A program made the position numbers and the translations under genes. The notes beneath the pieces were generated by a model, which was given only the letters and a program-made list of their open reading frames with translations, ran no database searches and was not told where the DNA came from. Shown in pieces: positions 1-7,951 of a stretch of DNA of 52,878 nucleotides. The stretch lies in the NCBI GenBank assembly GCA_945897865.1, contig CAMDHJ010000007.1:1-52878 (forward strand), written 5' to 3'. The stretch comes from Tepidiphilus sp. J10 (GTDB lineage: Bacteria; Pseudomonadota; Gammaproteobacteria; Burkholderiales; Thiobacillaceae). Each line of letters starts with the position of its first letter. Position 1 is the first letter of the stretch.

Positions 1-982
1 TGAAGTTGCCCTGACAATACCCCACTCGAACCCAGTCGGCGGCAAGTCGGCACAGGCGTTCACCAAACGCCCTCGCGACAGCGAAGACTTTTTCGTCAAG
101 CGTGGACTCAGGGTATGACATCCGCGCTGCGATCTCTGGGTACTCTCGCGCGAGCGTGTGCATGAAGATCGCCTCAAGCTCTTCCAGAGCACGCGGGTGC
201 TCCCTTTTTAGTGCCCGCCGCCCGAAAAGTTCAAGCTGACCCACGCGAAGAAATGATGGCGCGGCGCGCGTTGTAATGGCCGCCGGCTCATCGACCATGC
301 GGTCCGGCTCTGCGGACCTGGACCCCTGGGAGTACCAAGGACGCGAGATCGTTTCACTACCGGAAACAAACAGGCAAAGCGCCCGTGACGTAGGCACGCC
401 TAGCGCAGCCATGGCTTCCGATGCCAAAAACTCGCGGATGCTGGATCGCAGCACTGCGCGGCCATCAGCGCCACGGCAATAGGGAGTCGTGCCGCCGCCC
501 TTGAGCTGAAACTCCCATCGCTCGCCGCCAGGAAGTAGCGCCTCGAGCACGGAAATGGCGCGTCCGTCGCCGTACCCGTTGCCATTTCGGAAGGGGCAGT
601 TATGGTAGAGCTCTTGTCCGTAGATACTCAGCGCATAACCGGTCGCCCAGCCCCTGGGCAGTCGTTGAGGGCGATCGAGGCCCATGCTCGCAGCGGCCAC
701 GGCGCGGGTCGGGTCGCCGGTGAAGAACTGCATGAACAAGGGCTCACTGGCAGCAGTATTGGAGAGGTTGAGCTCACGAAAGAAACGTTCGCTATGGATG
801 ACGTAGCGCGGCGCAGGCAAAGGCGTCGGAAGAACCTCAACATAGTGGCCAGACTTGACTTGTCTCATCGCCTTATTGGGCGTGTTGCGCGCCTGATCAG
901 GATCGGGGGTGAGCTCCCGAAGCAACGAGTAATCCGCACATCTGAGAAATGCTGGAAAGCTTAGCGAAACGCTGGCATCCAT
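1..982 (-). CDS. selO: Protein adenylyltransferase SelO, 5' part (C-terminus beyond window)
   Basis: An open frame runs from an ATG at 982 to the window edge with no stop (327 codons). SelO is a pseudokinase-fold enzyme that transfers AMP from ATP to Ser/Thr/Tyr of target proteins, with links to redox stress. Family motifs seen: [34 protein letters not shown] with the nucleotide-binding Lys, and the helix [13 protein letters not shown]. The frame stops at VGYCQGNF, just before the Asn and Asp expected to bind metal. AGGAAAG lies five bases before the ATG and supports this start. It is transcribed away from the HU gene. Family assignment is strong; whether the unseen half is intact cannot be judged. 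Confidence 0.9.
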   Translation of the reverse strand, partial: MDASVSLSFPAFLRCADYSLLRELTPDPDQARNTPNKAMRQVKSGHYVEVLPTPLPAPRYVIHSERFFRELNLSNTAASEPLFMQFFTGDPTRAVAAASMGLDRPQRLPRGWATGYALSIYGQELYHNCPFRNGNGYGDGRAISVLEALLPGGERWEFQLKGGGTTPYCRGADGRAVLRSSIREFLASEAMAALGVPTSRALCLFVSGSETISRPWYSQGSRSAEPDRMVDEPAAITTRAAPSFLRVGQLELFGRRALKREHPRALEELEAIFMHTLAREYPEIAARMSYPESTLDEKVFAVARAFGERLCRLAADWVRVGYCQGNF

Positions 983-1171
983 GTTCTTTCCTGATCGAAA
1001 TTCGAGAATCGCATGATGATATGGCTGGTTGCGGAGAGACAGAAGTGACGCGATCGACTCACAGAGGCATTGATTGGCGATTGCAGACCTTCACCGCTCG
1101 CTTGGGGTGAACATCTCAGACGGATGGTTTATCGTTCCCCCTTCTATCCAATAGCCATTCAGGGAGCATTC

Positions 1172-1465
1172 ATGAACAAGTCCGAACTGATCGATGCCAT
1201 TGCCACCAAAGCCAATGCCAGCAAGGCAGCCACGGCGGTTGTACTCAATGCAACGTTGGAGGCCATCGCCGAGGCACTGGCCAATGGGGAAAGTGTGCAA
1301 CTCATCGGGTTTGGCACATTCAGCGTGGGTGAGCGTTCTGCGCGTACAGGCCGCAACCCCCAAACCGGCAAGGAAATGAAGATCGCCGCCAAGAAAGTTG
1401 CACGTTTCAAGGCGGGTGCTGCCCTGTCTGCTGCCGTGGATCCGGTCAAGGCCAAGGCGAAGTAA
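1172..1465 (+). CDS. HU-family histone-like DNA-binding protein
   Basis: 97 residues beginning MNKSELIDAIATKA, the classic HU N-terminus. It contains the arm motif GFGTFSVGERSARTGRNPQTG, which inserts into the DNA minor groove, and ends in a short Lys/Ala tail (DPVKAKAK). HU dimers bend and compact nucleoid DNA without sequence specificity. The start at 1172 is chosen because AGGGAG lies six bases upstream and the family N-terminus begins here; an upstream in-frame start at 1070 would add an unrelated extension. It is a single-gene unit, divergent from selO. HU and IHF subunits are related; the sequence fits HU better, but alpha or beta cannot be assigned. Confidence 0.93.
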   Translation: MNKSELIDAIATKANASKAATAVVLNATLEAIAEALANGESVQLIGFGTFSVGERSARTGRNPQTGKEMKIAAKKVARFKAGAALSAAVDPVKAKAK

Positions 1466-1503
1466 CCGGAAACAAGTAAGAAAACCAAGCGTTCCAACTC
1501 AAG

Positions 1504-1611
1504 TGTGGCCGCTACGTCCTGAAGGCCAGGCCCGCAGACCTCATCAAAGTCTTCGGGCGGGATGAATGCGTGGATTTTAAGCCACGCTACAACATTGGTC
1601 CGCCCAAAGCC
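1504..1611 (+). pseudogene. Remnant of an SRAP (YedK/HMCES-like) gene, N-terminal 36 codons only
   Basis: Translation from 1504 gives CGRYVLKARPADLIKVFGRD followed by a PRYNIGPPK segment. This is the N-terminus of SOS-response-associated peptidases, which crosslink to abasic sites through Cys2. The codon before the catalytic Cys is AAG where ATG is expected, so the start is lost. After about residue 36 the frame continues without family similarity, whereas SRAP proteins are about 220 residues. I read this as a dead 5' fragment left by a deletion. It lies between the HU gene and the convergent yqjK. Confidence 0.7.
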
Positions 1612-1696
1612 GACAAATCCAGCGTGACCGCTTACCGAAAAGCGCTACTAACTTTCGATAGCGTAGAGATGTGGCGCGCTAGCGGTAGGCTTCCTG

Positions 1697-1999
1697 TTAC
1701 TTCTCCCGCAATCCTCGCAGCATCTGCCACGCCACCCAACCACCCCGCAGCCACTTCACGACCCGAACGGGCCGGAGCAGCGTGAGGATAACGATACCGC
1801 CGACGATCCAGGCCGGATTCCGCTTGATAACCCGCAAGGCGGCCAGTCCCTGATCGGCCCGCGCCAGCGGTATGCGCCACGGCTCGATGCTTTGCGCCAG
1901 GGCAGTTCGTTGGGCCGCAGCCAGATTGATCAGGTTTTCACGCTGTTCAACCAGATGGGAGGGTTTGTCAGTCATAGGCGCAGTCAAAACCGTATTCAC
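1697..1999 (-). CDS. YqjK-like inner-membrane-associated protein
   Basis: 100 residues, last gene of a yqjD-yqjE-yqjK type cluster. A hydrophilic N-terminal half (HLVEQRENLINLAAAQRTAL) resembles the YqjK family; one hydrophobic segment (WIVGGIVILTLL) sits near residues 65-76, followed by a basic tail. The start is GTG at 1999, overlapping the yqjE stop by four bases (GTGA), so translation is probably coupled. An ATG eight codons inside (MTDKPSHL) is an alternative start. In enterobacteria this cluster is stationary-phase induced, and YqjD binds ribosomes at the membrane. The role of YqjK is unknown. Confidence 0.75.
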   Translation of the reverse strand: MNTVLTAPMTDKPSHLVEQRENLINLAAAQRTALAQSIEPWRIPLARADQGLAALRVIKRNPAWIVGGIVILTLLRPVRVVKWLRGGWVAWQMLRGLREK

Positions 2000-2388
2000 A
2001 AGCGGGAAACAAGCTGCTGCCGGTCTTTCAACAGTTCCGACAAACTTGCCGCGAACAGTTTCGGCTTGGTTCTCGCCTTGTGCAGCGCGATTCTCCAGGC
2101 CGTGACACCGGCCGCCAGAAACAGCCCTGCCAGCACAGCGAGTACCGGGAGACGGTAGGTATCCCAGAAAGCGACCACCACCAGCAGCGTCGCCAGCAAC
2201 ACGCCGATGCCGAGAAAAAACAGCGCTGATAGCGACAACACCAGTAACGACAATAAATGCTCGCGCTCTTCTTCCAGGTCCGAGGACAACAGATCAAGCC
2301 GCGTGTGGGCAATGGCGACCAGCGTCGCGGCCAGCGTGCTCAACGATGCAAGCAGCCCCTTGCCGTCGCCGGGTGTCTTGTCGGGCAT
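1996..2388 (-). CDS. YqjE-like membrane protein (phage holin superfamily, DUF1469-type)
   Basis: 130 residues. An amphipathic N-terminal helix (LASLSTLAATLVAIAHTRLD) is followed by an acidic turn (LEEEREH). Two closely spaced transmembrane helices then span about residues 45-75 and 78-98, and the tail is basic and cytoplasmic. This is the layout of YqjE/Holin-X (DUF1469) proteins, which are membrane partners in stress clusters rather than true lysis proteins. It follows yqjD by 10 bp and overlaps yqjK by 4 bp, so the three genes form one unit. Family call is firm; function is not established. Confidence 0.82.
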   Translation of the reverse strand: MPDKTPGDGKGLLASLSTLAATLVAIAHTRLDLLSSDLEEEREHLLSLLVLSLSALFFLGIGVLLATLLVVVAFWDTYRLPVLAVLAGLFLAAGVTAWRIALHKARTKPKLFAASLSELLKDRQQLVSRL

Positions 2389-2398
2389 GCCAGCGCGC

Positions 2399-2713
2399 CT
2401 AGCGGCGCCCCATCAGGAAGCCGATCAGCAAGCCGATGCCGGCGGCAACGCCAATGGCATTCCATGGCTTTTCATGCACATATTCGTCGGTAGCCCTGGC
2501 CGCCTCTCGGGTTTTGGCAATCAGCGCATCCTGTGCGTCCAGCAGCCTGGCTTTCGCGACTTTGAGCGATTCTTCCGCCTTGGCGCGCACCTCGGCCAGC
2601 TTTTCACCCCCCTGATTGGCGGTGGCTTTCAACAAGGCTTCGGCATCCGCCACCACCACATTGAAATCGGCGATCAATTGGTCTTTTGTAACTTCGTTGG
2701 ATAACTGGCTCAT
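2399..2713 (-). CDS. ElaB/YqjD/DUF883-family membrane-anchored ribosome-binding protein
   Basis: 104 residues. A long Ala/Glu/Lys-rich amphipathic helix (residues about 15-75, e.g. EKLAEVRAKAEESLKVAKAR) leads to the family signature VHEKPWNAIGVAAGIGLLIG, ending in the C-terminal tail anchor FLMGRR. In E. coli YqjD the N-terminal helix binds 70S/100S ribosomes in stationary phase and the glycine-zipper tail sits in the inner membrane. GGAGAAAG precedes the ATG at 2713. It heads yqjDEK and lies 87 bp downstream of the mini membrane-protein gene on the same strand, so both may use the upstream dyad-containing promoter region. Confidence 0.9.
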   Translation of the reverse strand: MSQLSNEVTKDQLIADFNVVVADAEALLKATANQGGEKLAEVRAKAEESLKVAKARLLDAQDALIAKTREAARATDEYVHEKPWNAIGVAAGIGLLIGFLMGRR

Positions 2714-2800
2714 GACTTTCTCCGTTATGGTTTCGACCGTACTTACAGTCAGTTACTTGCATCTCGCATTGTTATGCGGGGTTGCAAGCGGTTAATTTCG

Positions 2801-2947
2801 TTATAGCCGTCTGCCTTGAATTAGGCGTAGCAAAATCATCACGACCGCAATGACGATGAGAATATGGATAAAACCGCCCATCGTGTAAGAGGTCACCAGG
2901 CCCAGTGCCCACAGAACTATCAACAAAATCGCAATGGTTTCGAGCAT
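2801..2947 (-). CDS. Lmo0937-family mini membrane protein (48 residues)
   Basis: The protein is MLETIAILLIVLWALGLVTS followed by a short Gly turn (YTMGG) and a second hydrophobic helix ending RLIQGRRL: a two-helix inner-membrane hairpin of 48 residues. This matches the lmo0937/DUF5670 family, usually found among stress genes. An open frame extends further upstream, but the start at 2947 is chosen because GAGGAG lies ten bases before it and the family N-terminus starts with MLxTIA. A copy of the recurrent dyad lies 65 bp upstream in the sense orientation. Function unknown. Confidence 0.85.
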   Translation of the reverse strand: MLETIAILLIVLWALGLVTSYTMGGFIHILIVIAVVMILLRLIQGRRL

Positions 2948-3012
2948 TTGAATTTCTCCTCTGGAATGGCATTCCGCCTGTATCAGCATCCGCCCCCCTC
3001 CCCTGTTGATCT

Positions 3013-3026
3013 GTGCGGTAGCGAAC
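3013..3026 (-). promoter_or_regulatory. GTnCG-N4-CGnAC dyad, site 1
   Basis: In gene orientation the site reads AAGTTCGCTACCGCACAGA, with TAAGT just before it. It lies 65 bp upstream of the mini membrane-protein start. It is one of seven similar sites in the window, all oriented the same way toward a small envelope or stress gene. The binding protein is unknown. Confidence 0.6.
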
Positions 3027-3107
3027 TTATCGAACAATATTTTCCTGAGGCGCGCGTGGTCTGGCCTGAGCCAATGGCTATTCCAGCATCCGCGCATACC
3101 AACGGAA

Positions 3108-3135
3108 AACGGCGTGATCTTGCGATCACGCCGTT
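3108..3135 (-). terminator. Rho-independent terminator of the collagen-like gene
   Basis: A perfect 12-bp inverted repeat (AACGGCGTGATC / GATCACGCCGTT) with a 4-nt loop lies 30 bp beyond the stop of the collagen-like gene. On the minus strand it is followed by TTTTCC, a short U-tract. It would stop transcription before the mini membrane-protein promoter. Confidence 0.8.
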
Positions 3136-3164
3136 CGGATTCAGCACATTACAGTTGAGTCAGG

Positions 3165-4094
3165 TCAGTTGCTGACCAGCACCGCGACACGGCCGTAACG
3201 GCGGAGTTTCGGGTCGCCGACAGGGCCGACTTCAAGTTTGTAGGACGGCACACCGGCGTTGAGCAGCGCTTGGCGAACGACTTCGACGCGAGCCGAATCG
3301 GAACCATCGATGCCGACACGACGGGTCTGGTGCTCGTTCACGTAGTTGCTGATGTCACCGGCCATTCTTCTGTCGAAATGCAGAATCTCGTTGCTGTTGC
3401 CATTGAAGGTGTAGTCCCAGAAGCCGCTCCAGGCTGCAATATTCGTCGCCATCGGGCCGCGCTCGCCTCTCGGTCCGATCGGACCTTGCGGACCTGCGTC
3501 TCCCGCCATGCCGGCAGGACCAACAGCGCCATACATCTCGGCGCTACCACGGCCGCCGGCATATCCCGCGACACCTGCCTCACCAATACCGCCGGCACGT
3601 CCGGTAGCGCCGGTTGGACCAGCCGTGGCCGGGCCTTGCGCACCGATGCGACCGACTTCGCCTTGCGCGCCAGCCGGACCAGCGGGACCACGCGGACCCG
3701 TCGGGCCGGTATAGCTCATGCCCTGTGCACCGGTTGCACCCATGGCGCCTTGCGCACCAGTCGGGCCGGCCGGGCCGGTGTCACCGGCACGCCCCATGAC
3801 CATGATGCCCCTGGCGCCTGTTTCACCGCTCGGGCCTTGCATTCCGGAAGGCCCGACCGGACCCGTCGCGCCGGCAGGCCCGGCAATTGCCATGCCGGGT
3901 GCGCCGGTTTCGCCTACCGGGCCGCGTGAGCCAACCTGCCCGGTCGGGCCCTGGGCGCCGGCCGGGCCGGTGTAGTCATAAGCCGAGTTACGCGCGGTCG
4001 GTTGAGTACTGCAACCGGCAACGGCAAAAGTCGCGACAACCGCCAGCAGCAACGGCCGTTTGAGCAAACTGTTCAACAACATTGAATTTGTCAT
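3165..4094 (-). CDS. Collagen-like lipoprotein with degenerate OmpA-type C-terminal domain
   Basis: 309 residues. A lipoprotein signal (LLLAVVATFAVAGC, Cys28) predicts outer-membrane anchoring. Residues about 43-215 are almost continuous Gly-X-Y triplets (e.g. GPAGPTGAQGAMGATGAQG), predicting a trimeric collagen-like stalk with a few short breaks. The C-terminal 90 residues (RRMAGDISNYVNEH, RVEVVRQALLNAGVPSYKLE, GDPKLRRYGRVAVL) resemble the end of an OmpA peptidoglycan-binding domain. The start at 4094 has AGGAA six bases upstream and directly precedes the signal peptide; longer in-frame starts only add unrelated residues. A copy of the dyad lies 131 bp upstream. A stalk linking outer membrane to cell wall or to an external ligand is inferred. 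Confidence 0.85.
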   Translation of the reverse strand: MTNSMLLNSLLKRPLLLAVVATFAVAGCSTQPTARNSAYDYTGPAGAQGPTGQVGSRGPVGETGAPGMAIAGPAGATGPVGPSGMQGPSGETGARGIMVMGRAGDTGPAGPTGAQGAMGATGAQGMSYTGPTGPRGPAGPAGAQGEVGRIGAQGPATAGPTGATGRAGGIGEAGVAGYAGGRGSAEMYGAVGPAGMAGDAGPQGPIGPRGERGPMATNIAAWSGFWDYTFNGNSNEILHFDRRMAGDISNYVNEHQTRRVGIDGSDSARVEVVRQALLNAGVPSYKLEVGPVGDPKLRRYGRVAVLVSN

Positions 4095-4541
4095 GGTGAT
4101 TCCTTTATTCATTGATTGGCATCGGCAATAAAGCCGGCTCGCCTGGACTGAGTGGAGCAGTAGAAAACAGCTTGAGCCAGCGGCAGGCTGTGTAAGCAAG
4201 CTAAGTCTTCGTGCAGATCGAGTCTGTGCGTTAGCGAACTTAGGCGGATTTAATCAAGGGCTCACGCACACCCTGATGCCCAGATCGGCAACAGCCCATT
4301 CTTCAGCGGAATTGGCAACGCGCGGCAACGCGCACGGCCAAAGGCGCGCATGATCAAACTGTGGCTTATGAGCGCCAGCGCACAGATGACGATGGGGCAA
4401 GTCCGGATGATTCTCCTCAGCCCTGAAGATTGGCGGCGTTATCTGGCGCTGGCGGCTCTGAAGCATTTTCCGCTCGCTCCTCGTTTACATCGTTTTAGCG
4501 ATCGATCAGCGCTCGGTCGTACTTTTTTCACGGAACCCGCC
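4095..4541 (+). other. Divergent intergenic region, no convincing gene
   Basis: 447 bp between the collagen-like lipoprotein (minus) and the histidine kinase (plus). It contains dyad site 2. The kinase frame is open upstream to 4350, but that extension lacks family similarity and has no better ribosome-binding site, so I treat it as leader. No RNA gene was recognised. Confidence 0.6.
4226..4239 (-). promoter_or_regulatory. GTnCG-N4-CGnAC dyad, site 2
   Basis: In the orientation of the collagen-like gene the site reads AAGTTCGCTAACGCACAGA, differing from site 1 at one position. It is 131 bp upstream of that start and also within the divergent region shared with the histidine kinase. Confidence 0.6.
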
Positions 4542-6245
4542 ATGCCAGAAACAACAGATGTTCACGCCCTTGCCGAAGCAGCCGTCCGGGCCGAAAACAG
4601 CATTGAAGTCCGGCGTCAGGAGGCCTTGTTCAAGACCGGCGCCTTGCAGAACGCGATTCTCAACAGCGCCAATTTCTCGATCATCGCTACTGACGAGAAA
4701 GGCATCATCCAGCTGTTCAATGTTGGTGCCGAGCGCCTGCTGGGGTATCGCGCCGATGAGGTGGTGAACCAGATCAGCCCAAGCGACATGCATGATCCGC
4801 AGGAGGTGATGGCGCGTGCGGAGGCGCTCAGCCTGGAGCTCGAAACCCCCATCGCACCGGGTTTCGAGGCTTTGTCGTTCAAGGCTTCGCGCGGCATCGA
4901 AGACGTCTATGAACTGACCAAAATCCGCAAGGATGGCAGCCGTTTTCCCGCCATCGTGTCGATCACCGCGCTGCGCGACGATTACGGCGAAATCATCGGC
5001 TACCTGTTGATCGGCACCGACAACTCCCTGCGCAAGCAGGTCGAATCGGATCTGCACGAGGCCCTCTCCGCAGCGGAGAAGGCCAACCGCGCAAAGACCG
5101 ATTTCCTGTCCAGCATGAGCCACGAACTGCGCACACCGCTGAATGCGATCCTCGGTTTCGCCCAGCTGATGGAATCCGGTTTGCCGCATCCGACGCCTTC
5201 GCAGCAGCGCAGCCTCGATCAAATCCTGAAAGCGGGCTGGTATCTGCTCGAACTGATCAACGAAATCCTCGATCTCGCGCTGATCGAATCGGGCAAGGTC
5301 ACGCTGTCGCGCGAGCCGGTTTCGCTCGCCGAAGTGATGCAGGAATGCCGCGCCATGATCGAGCCGCAAGCGCAGAAACGCGGCATCGGGCTGACCTTTC
5401 CGCGGTTTGAAATTCCCTGGTTCGTCAAAGCCGACCGCACCCGGGTCAAACAGGTGCTGATCAACCTGCTGTTCAACGCCATCAAGTACAACCAACCCGG
5501 CGGCACGGTGGCCGTGGAATGCCGTCTGGCGCCACCGGACTCGCTGCGGATCAGCGTCCGCGACAGCGGTGCAGGCATCCCGCCGGAACTGGTGGCGCAG
5601 CTGTTCCAGCCGTTCAATCGGCTCGGCAAGGAAACCGGCTCCGAGGAAGGCACCGGCATCGGCCTGGTGGTCACCAAGCGGCTGGTCGAACTGATGGGCG
5701 GCAGCATCGGCGTCGATAGCGTCGTCGGCGTCGGCAGCGTGTTCTGGTTCGAATTGAGTCTGACCGCCGCGCCGACGCTGGCCGCGCACGAAGCCGAGCA
5801 TGCGGCGCTGGCGCGCTTGCCGGATGACGCACCGCTGCGCACGCTGCTGTATGTCGAAGACAACCCGGCCAACCTGGAACTGGTTGAGCAGATCATCGCC
5901 CGCCGCCCCGACCTGCGCCTGCTCTCGGCGGCAGACGCCAACATCGGCATCGAGTTCGCGCGCGCTTATCTGCCGGAAGTGATCCTGATGGACATCAACC
6001 TGCCCGGCGTCAGCGGCGTCGAAGCGATGAAAATCCTGCGTGCGGATCCGGCCACGGCGCATATTCCGATCATCGCGCTGAGCGCCAATGCCTTGGCGCA
6101 TGACATCGAAAAGGCGCTCGCGGCCGGTTTTTTCAACTATCTGACCAAGCCGATCAAGGTCAACGCGTTTATGGAAGCGCTCGACGTAGCGCTGAAACAT
6201 GCGCAAACGCAAGCCCATCGCGCAGCCAACAAGGAGGCAGCATGA
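4542..6245 (+). CDS. PAS-containing hybrid sensor histidine kinase (PAS-HisKA-HATPase-REC)
   Basis: 567 residues, no membrane segment, so a cytoplasmic sensor. PAS domain at about residues 35-165. HisKA with phospho-acceptor His in SMSHELRTPLNAILGFAQ near residue 193. HATPase at about 290-420 with N-box NLLFNAIKYN and G-boxes DSGAGIPPEL and GTGIGLVV. C-terminal receiver at about 430-555, with LYVEDN, phospho-acceptor Asp in LMDINLPG near 484, and the conserved Lys in YLTKPI. A phosphorelay is therefore likely. The stop overlaps the next gene by four bases. Its PAS domain is strikingly similar to that of the diguanylate cyclase at 27484-28938. The ATG at 4542 has only a weak ribosome-binding site. 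Confidence 0.93.
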   Translation: MPETTDVHALAEAAVRAENSIEVRRQEALFKTGALQNAILNSANFSIIATDEKGIIQLFNVGAERLLGYRADEVVNQISPSDMHDPQEVMARAEALSLELETPIAPGFEALSFKASRGIEDVYELTKIRKDGSRFPAIVSITALRDDYGEIIGYLLIGTDNSLRKQVESDLHEALSAAEKANRAKTDFLSSMSHELRTPLNAILGFAQLMESGLPHPTPSQQRSLDQILKAGWYLLELINEILDLALIESGKVTLSREPVSLAEVMQECRAMIEPQAQKRGIGLTFPRFEIPWFVKADRTRVKQVLINLLFNAIKYNQPGGTVAVECRLAPPDSLRISVRDSGAGIPPELVAQLFQPFNRLGKETGSEEGTGIGLVVTKRLVELMGGSIGVDSVVGVGSVFWFELSLTAAPTLAAHEAEHAALARLPDDAPLRTLLYVEDNPANLELVEQIIARRPDLRLLSAADANIGIEFARAYLPEVILMDINLPGVSGVEAMKILRADPATAHIPIIALSANALAHDIEKALAAGFFNYLTKPIKVNAFMEALDVALKHAQTQAHRAANKEAA

Positions 6246-7066
6246 TGCTGACCGCAACAGAAATCCTCCAAGCCAGCATCCTGATCGTCGACGATCAGGA
6301 ATCCAACGTCATGCTGCTCGAACAAATGCTGCGTGAAGCCGGCTACACCACGGTGGCCTCAACAATGAATCCGCGCGAGGTGTTCGCGCTGCATCGCAAG
6401 CACCACTTCGATCTGATCCTGCTCGACCTGCAGATGCCCGGCATGGACGGCTTCCAGGTCATCGAAGGCCTCAAGACCAACGATGCGGACGGTTATCTGC
6501 CGGTGCTGGTGATTACCGCCCAACCCGGCCACAAACTGCGCGCGCTGCAAGCCGGCGCCCGGGATTTCATCAGCAAGCCGTTCGACCTGGTGGAAGCCAA
6601 AACGCGCATCCGCAACATGCTGGAAGTGCGCCTGTTGTACAAAAAGCTCGAAAACTACAACCAGGAGCTGGAACAAACGGTGCAGGAACGCACCGCCGAA
6701 TTGCGCGAAAGCGAAGCGCGCTACCGCAGCCTGACCGAACTGGCCTCCGACTGGTACTGGGAGCAGGACGAGCACATGAACTTCACCAAGGTCTCCGGCC
6801 CGGTGCTGGAGATGCTCGGCATCCGCGTCGATGCTTTGGCGGGGGAAGCCGGTGGTGCTTTGGTAGAAGGCTGGAACGAGGCGGAACGTGCGCAGCTGCA
6901 GGCCACCATTTCCGCCCGCCAGCCGTTCCTGGATTTTCTCTTTAGCCGGATCAATGCCGATGGCTCGCAACAACAGTTTCGGGTCAGCGGCGAACCGATG
7001 TTCACCCAGGCCTGCCGCTTCATCGGCTATCGCGGCGTCGGCGTCGAAGTCACCAGCAAGAAATAG
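6242..7066 (+). CDS. Response regulator with REC and PAS domains, no classical output domain
   Basis: 274 residues. Receiver domain at residues 12-130 with acidic pair VDDQ, phospho-acceptor Asp62 in LLDLQMPGMDG and conserved Lys in ISKPF. A coiled-coil linker (NQELEQTVQERTAELRESEA) leads to a PAS domain at about 155-272 (RYRSLTELASDWYWEQDE). The protein ends just after the PAS fold, without a kinase, GGDEF or DNA-binding module. It starts inside the stop of the hybrid kinase (ATGA overlap) and is the likely partner. A role passing signal to another protein, for example the adjacent Crp-like regulator, is inference. Confidence 0.9.
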   Translation: MMLTATEILQASILIVDDQESNVMLLEQMLREAGYTTVASTMNPREVFALHRKHHFDLILLDLQMPGMDGFQVIEGLKTNDADGYLPVLVITAQPGHKLRALQAGARDFISKPFDLVEAKTRIRNMLEVRLLYKKLENYNQELEQTVQERTAELRESEARYRSLTELASDWYWEQDEHMNFTKVSGPVLEMLGIRVDALAGEAGGALVEGWNEAERAQLQATISARQPFLDFLFSRINADGSQQQFRVSGEPMFTQACRFIGYRGVGVEVTSKK

Positions 7067-7072
7067 TCCGCA

Positions 7073-7810
7073 ATGACACGCATACCGCCTCCTCCCAGCC
7101 CGAGTCAGAACCACCTTCTCGCGGCCCTGCCGACGGCAGAATTTGAGCCACTGGCCCCGCATCTGGAACTGGTCAAGTTACCGCTCGGCGAAATGCTGTA
7201 TGAGCCAGGCGACCAGTTGCTGCACGCCTACTTTCCCACCACCGCCATCGTCTCGCTGCACTACGTCATGGAATCGGGCGCATCGGCCGAATCCGCCGGT
7301 GTCGGTAACGAGGGGGTGGTCGGCATTTCGCTGTTCATGGGCGGCAACACCACGCCCAGTAGCGCCGTGGTGCAGACAGCGGGCCACGCCTACCGGTTGG
7401 CGGGCGGCAAGCTGGTGCAGGAATTCAATCGTGCCGGCCTGCTGCAACGGCTGTTGCTGCGCTACACCCAGGCGCTGATGACTCAGATGTCACAGACCGC
7501 AGCCTGCAATCGGCATCATTCAGTGGAGCAACAACTCTGCCGCTGGCTGTTGCTGACCCTTGATCGCCTGCCCGGCAACGATCTGGTGATGACCCAGGAA
7601 CTGATCGCCAGCATGCTGGGCGTGCGCCGCGAAGGCATCACCGAAGCCGCCGGCAATCTGCAACGGGCCGGCGTCATCAGCTACCGCCGCGGCCACATCG
7701 CGGTGCTCGACCGGACTGGCCTGGAGCAGCGCGTCTGCGAGTGCTACGGCGTGGTGAAGACGGAACTGGATCGACTGCTGTGCGATGTGCGCTATCGCCA
7801 GAACGGGTAG
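7073..7810 (+). CDS. Crp/Fnr-family transcriptional regulator (paralogue 1)
   Basis: 245 residues. A cupin-like sensor domain (residues about 15-140: YFPTTAIVSLHYVMESGASA, VGNEGVVGISLFMGG) is followed by a dimerisation helix and a winged-helix domain with LCRWLLLTLDRLPGND, MTQELIASMLGVRREGITEA and SYRRGHIAVLDR. The usual cAMP-contact motif is absent, so the ligand is unknown. It follows the REC-PAS gene by 6 bp. The stop codon lies in the first four bases (GTAG) of a repeated sequence. The predicted recognition helix (VRREGITEA) is nearly identical to that of the second Crp-like protein at 8578-9351. Confidence 0.9.
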   Translation: MTRIPPPPSPSQNHLLAALPTAEFEPLAPHLELVKLPLGEMLYEPGDQLLHAYFPTTAIVSLHYVMESGASAESAGVGNEGVVGISLFMGGNTTPSSAVVQTAGHAYRLAGGKLVQEFNRAGLLQRLLLRYTQALMTQMSQTAACNRHHSVEQQLCRWLLLTLDRLPGNDLVMTQELIASMLGVRREGITEAAGNLQRAGVISYRRGHIAVLDRTGLEQRVCECYGVVKTELDRLLCDVRYRQNG

Positions 7811-7825
7811 GAGCGTCCGCTTGCG
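7807..7825 (+). repeat. GTAG-headed repeat, family C copy 1
   Basis: GTAGGAGCGTCCGCTTGCG is present here and, as an exact reverse complement, at 36531-36549. Its GTAG head includes the TAG stop codon of the Crp-like gene. Only 19 bp are shared, so this may be one arm of a longer REP-type element. Confidence 0.6.
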
Positions 7826-7855
7826 AGGCTGAAGCCGGCGCGCCCCGGATAGATC

Positions 7856-7929
7856 GTAGGATGGGCCAAGCGCAGCGGGCCCATCAACGCGCGACGACAG
7901 ATGGGCCCGCTGCGCTTGGCCCCTCCTAC
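7856..7929. repeat. REPIN-like palindrome, family B copy 1 (between convergent genes)
   Basis: A 74-bp long hairpin: GTAGGATGGGCCAAGCGCAG at the left end and its inverted counterpart CTGCGCTTGGCCCCTCCTAC at the right end. A second copy lies at 25368-25439. Both sit between two convergent genes, where they may act as bidirectional terminators, although no U-tract follows. GTAG ends are typical of REP elements mobilised by RAYT transposases. Confidence 0.85.
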
Positions 7930-7951
7930 AGTCTGATCGAACCGTCATTCC

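Noticed and set aside
3500-4000. Short repeated units that could suggest a CRISPR or satellite
   Set aside because: The units are Gly-X-Y codons of the collagen-like protein; spacing is three residues and there are no spacers.
4506-6257. A 583-codon minus-strand frame opposite the hybrid kinase
   Set aside because: The plus strand encodes a complete kinase; the antisense product has the same shadow-type composition.
7856-7929. Family B palindromes as simple rho-independent terminators
   Set aside because: They occur as near-identical copies with GTAG ends and lack a U-tract, so I class them as mobile repeats that may also terminate.
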